A stretch of DNA of 64,000 nucleotides from positions 2,852,692-2,916,691 of the forward strand of contig NZ_CP031093.1 of NCBI RefSeq assembly GCF_004851605.1, read 5' to 3'. Below are positions 9,402 through 18,050 of this stretch, piece by piece (the stretch's first letter is position 1; each line of letters opens with the position of its first letter). The position numbers and the translations under genes are program-made. The stretch comes from Hydrocarboniclastica marina. GTDB taxonomy: Bacteria > Pseudomonadota > Gammaproteobacteria > Pseudomonadales > Oleiphilaceae. The notes beneath the pieces are model-generated. The model saw only the letters and a list, made by a program, of their open reading frames with translations, was not told where the DNA came from and made no database searches.

Positions 9402-10226
9402 TTAATCGCCGGGTTCCCGGTATGTGGCGATACGCTTAAGCCAACCCGCCAGCCACTGCTGTTTCTCAATAGGTTTCGGCGCCTGCTCGGCCCGGCGGGT
9501 AAGAACGGCCCCGGCTGCTTCCCGGAATCGCTCCAGCGGATCCGCCGCGTCGCTGTGGGGCATATGCTCGAGCACCTGCAACAGTCCCCAGCCCTGCCCG
9601 TTATAGCGCTCGCGCTCTGCCAGTCCTTCGCCCTTGAAATTGACGTAGTCAATCAGCGCATAGGTTCCACCGGCGGTCGAGGCCAGTGCAACCAAAGAGT
9701 CCCGCATCTGCTCCCGCTGACCGGCAGGCGCTGCCTCAAGCACACTGGCCAGAGATGTTCGGGCGCGATCAAACATAAAGGCAGCCTGAGCACCTTTAGT
9801 ACCGGCCAAAAACTCGCGCAGGGACTGAACACGACTGCTGTTTTCCTGCTGCAGGAAAGCTTCCCGATCAGGCCACGGAGCATCCAGTGGTTGCAACGCC
9901 AGCAGCCATTCAGGAGGGCTCAAGGACTGCTCACGCATGAACGATATGAGCCTCGGAAAACTCTCCACGAAAGGCCCGTCGACCCCCGCGGGGTACCAGA
10001 TAAAATGGCCGATGCCCAACGAGGGAAAGGCCTCCCCCGCGTTCCAGTGCACCAGGCAGGCTTCTTTACCGGCGCACTCGTTCTGAAAAACCATCTGCCC
10101 TACCCACTGTAACTGAGAGTCGGACAGGCTGAGCTCGAGATGGTCGGCCTGGTCACGACAGGCGGTTAACATCAGAAAGACACTCAACAGAGCAAAAAGG
10201 GGGAGTGCGAGCAAAGACGTTTTCAT
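9402..10226 (-). CDS. Hypothetical lipoprotein
   Basis: The 274-residue product begins with a lipoprotein signal peptide and lipobox LTAC (Cys near residue 22), so it is probably a periplasm-facing lipoprotein. The segment around 45-80 contains GEAFPSLGIGHFIWYP, faintly like the substrate cleft of lysozyme-like folds, and YNGQGWGLLQVLEHM lies near 205-220. Two Cys (NECAGKEACLVHW, about 47-54) may form a disulphide. I do not recognise a characterised family, and a peptidoglycan-related role is only a guess. The start at 10226 is chosen because the frame upstream (to 10289) adds a non-signal-like segment. Confidence 0.75.
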   Translation of the reverse strand: MKTSLLALPLFALLSVFLMLTACRDQADHLELSLSDSQLQWVGQMVFQNECAGKEACLVHWNAGEAFPSLGIGHFIWYPAGVDGPFVESFPRLISFMREQSLSPPEWLLALQPLDAPWPDREAFLQQENSSRVQSLREFLAGTKGAQAAFMFDRARTSLASVLEAAPAGQREQMRDSLVALASTAGGTYALIDYVNFKGEGLAERERYNGQGWGLLQVLEHMPHSDAADPLERFREAAGAVLTRRAEQAPKPIEKQQWLAGWLKRIATYREPGD

Positions 10227-10257
10227 GTGCCGGGAGGCCTGGTGATCAAATGTAGAG

Positions 10258-10282
10258 ACCGGCCTTTCGCAGAAAGGCCGGT
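10258..10282 (-). terminator. Perfect 11-bp hairpin downstream of the DJ-1-like gene
   Basis: ACCGGCCTTTC and GAAAGGCCGGT are perfectly complementary around a 3-base loop. On the minus strand this lies 30 bases after the DJ-1/PfpI stop and just before the lipoprotein start. No T-run follows, so it may be a weak terminator or an RNA-stabilising structure rather than an efficient intrinsic terminator. Confidence 0.45.
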
Positions 10283-10313
10283 GCAGCATAACGCCGAGAT
10301 GCCGACGGCTTTC

Positions 10314-11009
10314 TCAGCCGGCGGTTCCCGCCTCCTCCAGCGCCTGCAGTACAGCTTTGGCAGCGCCCTCCGACGAGGACGGATTCTGGCCGGTGATCAA
10401 GTTGCCATCGACCACGATATGTGGAGACCAGTCTGGGCCACAACTGTATGCAGCGCCACAGCTCTTGAGCATATCCTCAACCAGAAACGGCACTACCTGA
10501 GTCAGCTGCGCGCTCTCTTCTTCACTGTTGCTGAATCCCGTGACCTTCCGCCGGTTCACGAAATAGTCCCCTGACGGCGTCTCGGCATCGCGGAAAACAG
10601 CCGGGCCATGGCAGACAGCGCCTACGACCTTGCCATCACGGCCGGCCGCTTCGAGCAGACGAAGAACGTCTGTGTTCTCTACCAGATCCCATAACGGCCC
10701 ATGGCCGCCCGGAAAAAATACCGCGTCGAAGGCGTCCATGGTCACATCCGCCAGTTTCTTGGTGCTGGACATCGCGCTCTTGGCCGCAGCGTCTTTGCTG
10801 AAGCGGCGCGTGCTGTCCGTCAACGCCTCATCAGCCTCGCTGTTAGGGTCCACCGGGGGCTGACCGCCTTTGGGAGAGGCCAGCGTAACCTCGGCGCCGG
10901 CATCACGGAATGCATAGTAAGGGGCAGTAAACTCCTCGAGCCAAAAACCTGTCTTATTACCGGTATCACCCAATTGGGCATGGGACGTGAGAACCATCAA
11001 TACTTTCAC
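10314..11009 (-). CDS. DJ-1/PfpI family protein (class I glutamine amidotransferase-like)
   Basis: The 231-residue cytoplasmic protein has the DJ-1/PfpI fold. The nucleophile elbow is GAVCHGPAVF with Cys133 and adjacent His134, and the N-terminal acidic residues in TGFWLEEFTAPY (about 20-31) match the Glu of the catalytic centre. This subgroup resembles Hsp31-like proteins, which act as glyoxalase III, deglycase or stress chaperones. The start is taken as GTG at 11009, preceded by AAGGAG at good spacing; the frame extends to an ATG at 11069 that has no good ribosome-binding site. The exact reaction is not determinable from sequence. Confidence 0.88.
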   Translation of the reverse strand: MKVLMVLTSHAQLGDTGNKTGFWLEEFTAPYYAFRDAGAEVTLASPKGGQPPVDPNSEADEALTDSTRRFSKDAAAKSAMSSTKKLADVTMDAFDAVFFPGGHGPLWDLVENTDVLRLLEAAGRDGKVVGAVCHGPAVFRDAETPSGDYFVNRRKVTGFSNSEEESAQLTQVVPFLVEDMLKSCGAAYSCGPDWSPHIVVDGNLITGQNPSSSEGAAKAVLQALEEAGTAG

Positions 11010-11368
11010 GGGAGTCTCCTTCTTTGACTGGCTGTGGCTGTCTATAGCTGGGCCAGTGTTACTGAACACGGTGACACTCAGTTTCCACTTTGTGACGACG
11101 CAGTCGGATTACAACCGGAGAGCGCTAAATTATTGTTGACGCAGCCTATTGGGGCTCGCGGTGGCCGCGGCAATGCACACGGTTTTACAGGTGGTTTTTC
11201 AGGAGAACGTGCGGTTGTTTACTCAGCGGGTACTGATTGCCGGCAGGTACTCATGCTAGTGTGCCATTTGGAGCACAGTGGCCCCTGTTGTAGAACTTTC
11301 GCGGCAGTCGCGCGGCCTGTCCGGGTGATACTGCGCCTGATTTCAGTTCACGTTCAGAGAGGATAAAA
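11010..11368. other. Divergent intergenic region
   Basis: About 360 bases lie between the minus-strand DJ-1-like gene and the plus-strand cupin gene. No gene is supported here. A short inverted repeat (TGTGC...GCACA near 11261-11278) is visible, but I could not identify a convincing promoter pair. Confidence 0.35.
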
Positions 11369-11710
11369 ATGGCCCTTCACCATGCGGTACCCGGGGAAAT
11401 CGTCGACATCCGCCCCCTTGGAGACAAGTTGGCCAGCACAGTTACCGCCACGCTGCTTAAATCCGAGCACCTGCAGGTTTTTCGTCTGATTCTGCCCGAG
11501 GGCAAGGAGTTCCGCGAGCATACGGTGCCCGGCGAAATAACAGTTCAGTGCCTTGAGGGCATCATTGAGTTCAGCGCCGGCGGCAAGACGCAACAACTGG
11601 CAGCCGGGGAATTGCTTTACCTCGACGGCGGCGATCCACACGCACTCAAGGGTATTGAGGATGCATCAGTTCTGGTGACTATTTTTCTCAAGCCAAAAGC
11701 AGAACGTTAG
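11369..11710 (+). CDS. Small single-domain cupin protein
   Basis: The 113-residue protein is one cupin barrel: EFREHTVPGEITVQCLEG (motif 1, with His and Glu as likely metal ligands) and GELLYLDGGDPHALKG (motif 2, with the second His). It lacks other domains or a signal peptide, so it is probably cytoplasmic. Such proteins include small dioxygenases, isomerases and binding proteins, and the substrate cannot be inferred. An AGAGGAT ribosome-binding site precedes the ATG. It stands alone between divergent neighbours. Confidence 0.85.
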   Translation: MALHHAVPGEIVDIRPLGDKLASTVTATLLKSEHLQVFRLILPEGKEFREHTVPGEITVQCLEGIIEFSAGGKTQQLAAGELLYLDGGDPHALKGIEDASVLVTIFLKPKAER

Positions 11711-11937
11711 CACCATAGGCTCCCGCCAATACCCCTTCCCCCTGAGCGCCTGATGCCAGCCCTGACTGATCCCATCAGCGCGCCCGGGCCTTAGCCGTTA
11801 CTCGTGCGCGACATGCTCGGACTACCTGTGACGAAAACACACAGTAAGTTACAGCAACACTAATGCAGGTTTCGTTGCGGTAGTGTGTACTGGCGTTCTG
11901 TGCGCCCATCCGGGTAAGTTAAGCAGGAACCTCTTGT

Positions 11938-13797
11938 ATGATCGACCATGAGCAGTCGCGGCTCTACGCTCTGAGGCAGTTGAACCTGCTTGATACGCCG
12001 CCGAGTGAGAGCTTCGACCGGATCACGCGCATGGCCAGCCAGTTTTTCAGGCTTCCGATCGCCGCTGTTTCGCTAACTGATGCAAACCGGCAATGGTTCA
12101 AGTCGCGGGTCGGCGTCGACCATACAGAGATTCCCCGCTTTGGCGCCTGCTGCGGGGAAGTCTGTGACTCCAATGATACGCTTGTAGTCAACGATCTGTT
12201 GGCGTCCCCCAGATACAGTAGCAGCCATCTGGCAAAGACCGGGATCCGCTTCTACGCCGGCGCGCCTTTGGTCACTCGTGATGGCTACACGCTCGGCGCC
12301 ATGTGCGTTCTTGGTACAGAACCCCGCGAAGCTTCTGAGCAGGAGTTGGCAGTGCTGCGGGATCTCGCTGCGATGGTCATGGCACAGGTTGAATTGCGGC
12401 ACGCCCTGGGCAGAACAGATCCGCTGACAGGTCTGCCCAATCGCAGCCAGTTCGCCGAGGATCTCGAGGACATGGCCCGCGATAACCCCGACAGCAGTCG
12501 CGTCGCCCTGCTGACAGAGCTTGTCGATGTATCAAAGCTGGGCAGCCTGCGCCGGGTCATGGGGCCAAATTACCTGGACAGTCTGGCCCGTGCCGCAGCA
12601 CAGCAGTTGAGCGCGATACTTAAACCGGGCACGCATCTTTATCACCTCAGCCCCTGGCAGTATGTTCACGTCGTCGAGGTGGAGGATGGCTTTGACCCGA
12701 TCCGTGAGTCGCTGCGTGTCCGCGCAGAACTGGCAGACCTCAACACCCAGGCCATCAGTAGTGTGATGATCGACCCGGTGGTTGGCGTTGCTCCTTTTGC
12801 TATGGGCTCAGTTACGCCTGAAGATGTGTTGAGGATGGCACACAGTGCCTGTCAGGACGCCCGCGAAAGCGAGTCCGGAGCCGGGCTTTACTCTGCGGCA
12901 CTGGACGCTTCGTACCAGCGTCGCTTTGCCTTGCTGAACGACTTTTCGGCCGCTCTCGGCTCTCCTGACCAGCTTCGCCTTGTGTACCAGCCCAGGGTTA
13001 TCGTTCCGGAGGGCCACTGCCGTGGTGCTGAAGCCCTGCTGCGCTGGCATCACCCGAGTCTGGGCGAAGTCTCGCCGGCAGAATTCATCCCTTTGCTGGA
13101 AAACTCACCCCTGGCCCGCCCTCTGACGGAGTGGGTTGTGCAAGCCGCCATCAAGCAGGCTGAAGCATGGCGCGACCGGGGCATTGACCTCTGCATCTCT
13201 GTCAACGTGTCCGCCGCGAACCTTGAGGAAGAGGACTTCGCCGCCCGCATACTCTCTCGAATGGCTCTGGCCGGCCTGCCGTACAGCGCTATCGAGCTGG
13301 AGCTGACCGAGAGCGCGCTGATCAGCAACAGCAACGCCGCCCGTGGCCAGCTTGACGCACTTGTAGAGGCTGGCATCGAAATTGCCATTGACGACTTTGG
13401 TACCGGCTACAGCAGCCTGTTCTACTTGCAGCAGATCCCTGCCCATGTCGTCAAAATCGACCGCTCGTTTGTTTCCCACCTGGACACGGACGCGCGCGGC
13501 AGGGTTCTGGTTAAGTCCATGATCTCCATGGCCCACGACCTCGGCTACAGGGTGGTTGGGGAAGGCGTTGAAACCCACGCGGCCTATAGCATCCTGGCCG
13601 AGATGGGGTGCGATGAGGTTCAGGGCTACCTGCTGGCGAAACCGCTGGAAATCGATGTGTTCGAGAACTGGCTACAACAAAGTCCTTGGGGTCAGCGACA
13701 GCGCGAAGACCAGACGGCGTTGCCCAGGGGTCCTTCATCGGCCAAACGGCTGCCTCAACCAGCCGCGACAGGCCGCGCTGCGGTCGGTCGACACTGA
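11938..13797 (+). CDS. GAF-degenerate GGDEF-EAL c-di-GMP phosphodiesterase
   Basis: The 619-residue soluble protein has an N-terminal GAF domain (about 20-155; FYAGAPLVTRDGYTLGAMCV is typical), a GGDEF domain starting TDPLTGLPNR near 160, and an EAL domain (about 335-590). The GGDEF active-site loop is replaced by SPWQY, so it should not make c-di-GMP and may serve as a regulatory GTP-binding domain. The EAL site is intact: GAEALLRWHHP, DDFGTGYSSL and VKIDRSFV. The expected activity is hydrolysis of c-di-GMP to pGpG. The C-terminal 35 residues after EAL are basic and probably disordered. The gene is monocistronic, with the chemoreceptor following about 160 bases later. Confidence 0.92.
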   Translation: MIDHEQSRLYALRQLNLLDTPPSESFDRITRMASQFFRLPIAAVSLTDANRQWFKSRVGVDHTEIPRFGACCGEVCDSNDTLVVNDLLASPRYSSSHLAKTGIRFYAGAPLVTRDGYTLGAMCVLGTEPREASEQELAVLRDLAAMVMAQVELRHALGRTDPLTGLPNRSQFAEDLEDMARDNPDSSRVALLTELVDVSKLGSLRRVMGPNYLDSLARAAAQQLSAILKPGTHLYHLSPWQYVHVVEVEDGFDPIRESLRVRAELADLNTQAISSVMIDPVVGVAPFAMGSVTPEDVLRMAHSACQDARESESGAGLYSAALDASYQRRFALLNDFSAALGSPDQLRLVYQPRVIVPEGHCRGAEALLRWHHPSLGEVSPAEFIPLLENSPLARPLTEWVVQAAIKQAEAWRDRGIDLCISVNVSAANLEEEDFAARILSRMALAGLPYSAIELELTESALISNSNAARGQLDALVEAGIEIAIDDFGTGYSSLFYLQQIPAHVVKIDRSFVSHLDTDARGRVLVKSMISMAHDLGYRVVGEGVETHAAYSILAEMGCDEVQGYLLAKPLEIDVFENWLQQSPWGQRQREDQTALPRGPSSAKRLPQPAATGRAAVGRH

Positions 13798-13955
13798 CCG
13801 GGCGCCGCGCTCCGTTCGAACCGATCTTATTGTTGCATTCGCGACCGCACAGAACCTGCTCGATAATGACAGAAACTATACAGAAAAATCCGTACGCACG
13901 TGCAGGAGCTATCTATACTCAGAAGAGATAACTTGAGTCACTGGAGCCCCTCAGC

Positions 13956-15497
13956 GTGAAAAAACAAGCCGTTCACTCTTCCTCTCAGACCTTGGCCGCG
14001 AGCCAGGGCGCCGCCTGGGCTCGCGCTATAGATCTGCTGATGCTCGGCATCATAGGCTTCAGCTGCCTCTACACTATCGCCCTTGCCTCACAGCACGACA
14101 CCTGGGGTCTGGTTGTAGGGCTTTCCTTACCTCTGCTTGCTGTCGCGACTGTTCTGTTCAGGTTTTTGCGCGGGAGTATGGCGCTGCAATTCATCAACGC
14201 GGCTTTACTGCAGATATTTGTCGGATTGCAGATTCATCAGGGCCATGGCTTGCTGGAGCTTCATTTCGGCGTTTTTGTCGCGCTCGCTGTGACCCTGGCA
14301 TACCGGCGTTGGGAGCCTGTGCTTGTCTCAGCGCTGGTGATTGCAGCGCACCATGTCCTGTTCAATGCGTTACAGGCTCAGGGGTGGGGGGTATTTGTTT
14401 TCGCTGACGGGGCCTCATGGATGATGGTGTTCCACCATGCGGCGTATGTGGTCATTGAAGCCTCCATTCTGGTTGCTATCGCCCTTGCCATGCAGAAAGA
14501 CAAGCGTGTCACCGACGCCCTGGCACAGGCTACGCGGGCCATGCAATCGGAGAGCGGCTCCGTTAACCTGGACTTCACCGTCGACGCCGGTGATAACAAA
14601 CTGCTCAGGTCCTTTGGAAACGCAATCGAGCAGCTGGACAGCATGGTTTACACGGTGACTCATTCACTACAAAGCCTCGCGAAGACCCTGCCCGAACTTC
14701 AGGCGGACAGCCAGAACATCTCCAACGATACCCAACAGCAGTTCAACCGAAGCCTTGCAGTAGAAGCGGCAACCGGTGAAATGGCACAGTCCATTGAGGC
14801 CCTGGCACGGCAGACGGCGAGCGTGGCCGATGCCAGCGAAGCGGCCTGGAACTCTAATTGTGAGGGCCAGTCAGCATACCGTGAGGCATCATCAGCGACT
14901 GGCAAACTCGCAGCAACTCTGAGTAATTCCGCTGAGGAGGTGCACCAGCTGTCGGCCAGTTGTAACGACATAGCCAAAGCGGTTTCGGTAATCGACGCAA
15001 TTGCCGAGCAGACCAATCTGCTTGCACTGAACGCCGCCATCGAAGCTGCCAGAGCCGGGGATAGCGGACGCGGTTTTGCGGTCGTGGCGGACGAAGTGCG
15101 CCAGTTGGCTAGACGATCCCAGGAGACCACCGCCTCTGTCAGTGCCATAGTAAAAACGCTGGTACAGTTTGCCGAACGCTCCCAGGCTTCCATGGCGGAA
15201 GCTCTGGCAGAGGTCGCGCGCACTGTAGATCTCCATCAGCGGGCCGACTCCGCACTGGCCCAGATCAGCCAGTCCATTGAGGATATCCGTGACCGCGGAC
15301 AGCAGATCGCAGCCGTAGTAGAGGAACAATCCAGTGTGAGCCGGGAAGTCGCTGCGGGTGCCCAGGAGATGAAGTCCACCAGCGAGGCCGTAAGCCAGAG
15401 CTCTGCCAGTAACGCGAAGGTGTTAAGCGCTCTTACCCAACGGATCAGAGAGCTGAACGCTGACCTGCAGCAGATCAGGACGTCTGACCGCGCCTGA
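13956..15497 (+). CDS. Methyl-accepting chemotaxis protein with multi-span membrane sensor
   Basis: The 513-residue receptor has about six transmembrane helices within residues 25-185 instead of the usual two-helix periplasmic sensor, so it may sense something in or at the membrane. The cytoplasmic signalling domain carries the hairpin core [20 protein letters not shown] near 345-365, which contacts CheA/CheW. It probably starts at GTG (13956) with a weak GGAG upstream. There is no che gene nearby. Membrane-integral receptors of this kind include candidates for redox or energy sensing, but the ligand is unknown. Confidence 0.9.
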   Translation: MKKQAVHSSSQTLAASQGAAWARAIDLLMLGIIGFSCLYTIALASQHDTWGLVVGLSLPLLAVATVLFRFLRGSMALQFINAALLQIFVGLQIHQGHGLLELHFGVFVALAVTLAYRRWEPVLVSALVIAAHHVLFNALQAQGWGVFVFADGASWMMVFHHAAYVVIEASILVAIALAMQKDKRVTDALAQATRAMQSESGSVNLDFTVDAGDNKLLRSFGNAIEQLDSMVYTVTHSLQSLAKTLPELQADSQNISNDTQQQFNRSLAVEAATGEMAQSIEALARQTASVADASEAAWNSNCEGQSAYREASSATGKLAATLSNSAEEVHQLSASCNDIAKAVSVIDAIAEQTNLLALNAAIEAARAGDSGRGFAVVADEVRQLARRSQETTASVSAIVKTLVQFAERSQASMAEALAEVARTVDLHQRADSALAQISQSIEDIRDRGQQIAAVVEEQSSVSREVAAGAQEMKSTSEAVSQSSASNAKVLSALTQRIRELNADLQQIRTSDRA

Positions 15498-15543
15498 TGC
15501 AGCAACCGTCCGACCAGCGCACCGCGCTGACAGGACGCACGAG

Positions 15544-15753
15544 TCAGACCTTTTCCAGCGCACCTTCCTTGTGCATGGCGACATGGTCCGTTTTGTCACT
15601 TTTGATCTCATATTGAGGCTCAGCTGGAGACGCACGGCGCATACGGCCCATAAACTCTGTGTCGGCCGTGTGGACTTTCAGGATTTTGCCTGTGACATGT
15701 CCCACCTCTGAATTCCACCGAACGTGATCCCCGACCTTGAACTTCCTGCTCAT
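15544..15753 (-). CDS. DUF2945 (HVA1-type) small protein
   Basis: The 69-residue protein starts MSRKFKVGDHVRWNSE and continues GHVTGKILKVH, the signature of DUF2945, also called the hypervirulence-associated TUDOR domain. It is cytoplasmic and basic. AGGAGG lies 9 bases before the chosen ATG at 15753; the longer frame from 15807 is not supported. Function is unknown; the fold suggests nucleic-acid or peptide binding. It sits between the chemoreceptor (convergent) and trhA (same strand, about 165 bases upstream). Confidence 0.85.
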   Translation of the reverse strand: MSRKFKVGDHVRWNSEVGHVTGKILKVHTADTEFMGRMRRASPAEPQYEIKSDKTDHVAMHKEGALEKV

Positions 15754-15919
15754 TCGGCTGCCTCCTCTTGACTTGCAGGTCCTGGTTGCAGCCAGACTTT
15801 GCAACACATCCTACCTGGCCACAACTGATTCACTGCCGTTATACCAGACGGGTTGTTCAGTCGAAAATAGCCGGGGCGGTACGGTGAAGGCGTACGCTTT
15901 CGCCGAACCAGTCTGTAAC

Positions 15920-16585
15920 TCAGGCCGCGTAAGGCAGAACCCCAAGGTACACCGCGCTAAAATGGCAGGCGCTGCCCCCAATGACAAAGAGATGCCATAC
16001 CGCGTGCATGTACAGAACCCGGTCCGCCAGGAAGAACGCCACGCCGATGGTATAAACCACACCCCCAGCGATTGTGAGGTAGAGAGAGGCAGCGTTAAGA
16101 TTATCGGCGAGATCCGAGGAAGCCAGCACAATCAGCCAGCCCATGGCGAGGTAAATACCGACCCGAAGCAACTCGTAGCGATGGCCGTAGATAAGTTTTA
16201 GCACTACCCCGGCAATGGCCAGGCCCCAGATTATTGCGAACAGAGTCCAGCCTACGGACCCCCTCAGGTTGACCAGCAGAAAAGGTGTGTAGGTGCCTGC
16301 GATCAGCAGAAAGATGGCGCAGTGGTCCAGCGTTTTCAGTATCGTCTTGAGACGCGGATGCCGGGCGGCATGATACAGCGTGGAGGACAGGTAGAGCAGG
16401 ATCAGGGAGGCACCAAAGATACTGAAGCTGACAACCTTCCAGGCATCACCGGCGTTGCCTGCAGCGATCAACAGCACCACCGTCCCTACGACGCTAAGGA
16501 TGGCGCCCAGCCCGTGGGTTAAGCTATTCAGCCACTCTTCAATCCGACGGTGAAACGAGAGTACGGGGATCGGCGAATCGTTCAT
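15920..16585 (-). CDS. trhA: Hemolysin III / PAQR family membrane protein TrhA
   Basis: The 221-residue protein has seven transmembrane helices and the family motifs EEWLNSLTHGLGAI (N-terminal), SSTLYHAARHPRLKTILKTLDH (with Ser, His and Asp thought to line a zinc site) and the C-terminal MHAVWHLFVIGGSACHF carrying the second His cluster. TrhA in E. coli influences membrane-energy homeostasis, whereas the haemolysin name is historical. A GAGG ribosome-binding site precedes the ATG, and a candidate promoter with an internal palindrome lies upstream. Confidence 0.93.
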   Translation of the reverse strand: MNDSPIPVLSFHRRIEEWLNSLTHGLGAILSVVGTVVLLIAAGNAGDAWKVVSFSIFGASLILLYLSSTLYHAARHPRLKTILKTLDHCAIFLLIAGTYTPFLLVNLRGSVGWTLFAIIWGLAIAGVVLKLIYGHRYELLRVGIYLAMGWLIVLASSDLADNLNAASLYLTIAGGVVYTIGVAFFLADRVLYMHAVWHLFVIGGSACHFSAVYLGVLPYAA

Positions 16586-16611
16586 GGACTACCTCGATCA
16601 ACAATAGCCCA

Positions 16612-16644
16612 CCATACTTTAGTGTACAGTTGTACGCAAACTGA
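16612..16644 (-). promoter_or_regulatory. Candidate sigma-70 promoter with palindromic operator for trhA
   Basis: On the minus strand TTGCGT (-35) and TATGGT (-10) are separated by 17 bases, about 30 bases before the trhA start. The spacer contains the inverted repeat GTAC-AGTT-GTAC (16624-16635), a typical position for a repressor operator. Both hexamers match the consensus at only 4 of 6 positions. Confidence 0.4.
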
Positions 16645-16773
16645 TTCGCTGGCTCGCCCTGGGGCGGTGAACGCTACCTCCTGACCGTCAAAAACGACAT
16701 CGCCGCCCCTATCGAGGCGGCGATGACTGCCTAACCGGCTTTCCGCGCACGACGACCCGTACGCTATGCCTTC

Positions 16774-16878
16774 TCAGCTGCTGGACGCCTTCTTGTCGCG
16801 CTTCGCGACTTTCTTTTCCTTTGCGGTCAGCGCGGGCTTTTTCTTCGTTTCTTTAGTGCTTCTCTGCTCTTTACTCAT
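16774..16878 (-). CDS. Short lysine-rich hypothetical protein (34 residues)
   Basis: A 35-codon frame on the minus strand encodes MSKEQRSTKETKKKPALT, then a second Lys-rich stretch ending KKASSS. Nearly half the residues are Lys or Arg. Very similar small proteins (MSKEQRSNKE.. type) are common in Pseudomonas and relatives as uncharacterised ORFs, which supports this one being real. It is too basic for membrane insertion and would be expected to bind nucleic acid or the ribosome, but no function is established. The ribosome-binding site is G-rich but not canonical. Confidence 0.7.
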   Translation of the reverse strand: MSKEQRSTKETKKKPALTAKEKKVAKRDKKASSS

Positions 16879-17226
16879 GTTCACACCCCACGTAAATCCC
16901 TATGACAACACTTCGACATCACGACGATGCCGCCCCAAGATCAACCTGCGCTTGTGCCAGGCCGTTCCCTGGCTTTGCGCATGCACTGTTGCTCAGAGGA
17001 TGTTAGCAGGAAGCCCGCTCTCCGATAGCGGTAGAAATACATATGCCGGGCAGGCGGACTGACGACGGGGCCACAATAAGAAATCCATTCGTAATAATGT
17101 CGACGTTATCTGATAATCAGGCACTCAACTTATCGACGGGTCGCCTGCCCTCTTTGCACCGACTCGCTGAGTCTGACTCCTAACATCCCTTATACTTGAA
17201 AGCTGACAGCCAGAGAGCCTTTACGT
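16879..17226. other. Intergenic region upstream of the DUF432-MscS operon
   Basis: Nearly 350 bases without a supported gene. Near the right end TATACT at 17191-17196 is a good -10 element, with the perfect palindrome GAGTC-T-GACTC (17169-17179) overlapping the -35 position. This probably drives the DUF432-MscS pair, but the -35 itself is poor. Confidence 0.35.
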
Positions 17227-18024
17227 GTGACCGAAACAGAGCCCGATAATACCCTCAAGCCCTGGTGGGAACCTGTGGATATCGAAGTTGAACAGATCCG
17301 GCATTATGCGGTAGGGCCGGTCTCAGTTTATCTCCAGCGGCGCCAGTCCGAGTGGCTGCTTGCGTGGGAGAATTTCCCCGACTCCGAGGACTACTACCGC
17401 GTGATCAGCGAAGCCGTCAGCGAAATCCCGCAGCACCTGACGGTGAACCGCTATGTGTTCCAGCGACCACCGACGCGCTTCAGGCTCAAGCCTCGACTGC
17501 TGGACCGGCCAATCGTGGTTAAGACAAATCAACCGGTCCGCATACCCTCCGGTGAAAGCATTACTTTTTTTATCAGCTCCCCTGTTTGCGTCAGCGTTGA
17601 GTTGCAGGATCCCGATACTGTCTTGCAGGAGCTGGACACGCTCCGGCTCTCCGATACCTGGTTCGGCCCTTCAACCCGGGTGGGAGAGCTTTGCTACGCC
17701 ACCAAGACGCATGCCCGCAATGAGAAAAGTGACATGCCCTTGCGGCCCCACAGAGCGGTCACGCCTGTGAATATCCGCAATCAGTCCGATGCTATCCTGG
17801 CCATCGAGAAGCTCAGTATCCCGGTACCCTTTCTCAGGGTGTATGGTCACGCTGACGGGACCCTCTGGACCGAGCCCGTCTCGCTGGAACATACCGAGGA
17901 CAATCAGCTGGCCAAGATGGAAATAGGTCGCCAGCCAGCTGGTGCGGTTGCCCTGGCTGAAGCAAGAACGCCGCCCGCCCGTAACAATGTTGTACGCGCG
18001 TTCATCAGCATGTTTGCGGAATAG
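17227..18024 (+). CDS. DUF432 domain-containing protein
   Basis: The 265-residue soluble protein matches the DUF432 pattern: WWEPVDIEVEQIRHYAVGPVSVYLQR at the start, then a beta-rich middle (IPSGESITFFISSPVCVSV near 107) and SDTWFGPSTRVGELCYATKT around 141. DUF432 genes are repeatedly found directly before MscS-type channel genes, as here, where the mscS-like gene begins 27 bases downstream. The protein probably acts with that channel, perhaps as a cytoplasmic regulator, but no biochemical role is known to me. The start codon is GTG. Confidence 0.85.
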   Translation: MTETEPDNTLKPWWEPVDIEVEQIRHYAVGPVSVYLQRRQSEWLLAWENFPDSEDYYRVISEAVSEIPQHLTVNRYVFQRPPTRFRLKPRLLDRPIVVKTNQPVRIPSGESITFFISSPVCVSVELQDPDTVLQELDTLRLSDTWFGPSTRVGELCYATKTHARNEKSDMPLRPHRAVTPVNIRNQSDAILAIEKLSIPVPFLRVYGHADGTLWTEPVSLEHTEDNQLAKMEIGRQPAGAVALAEARTPPARNNVVRAFISMFAE

Positions 18025-18050
18025 TTCGCGCGTAACCCACGGAGACCGAA

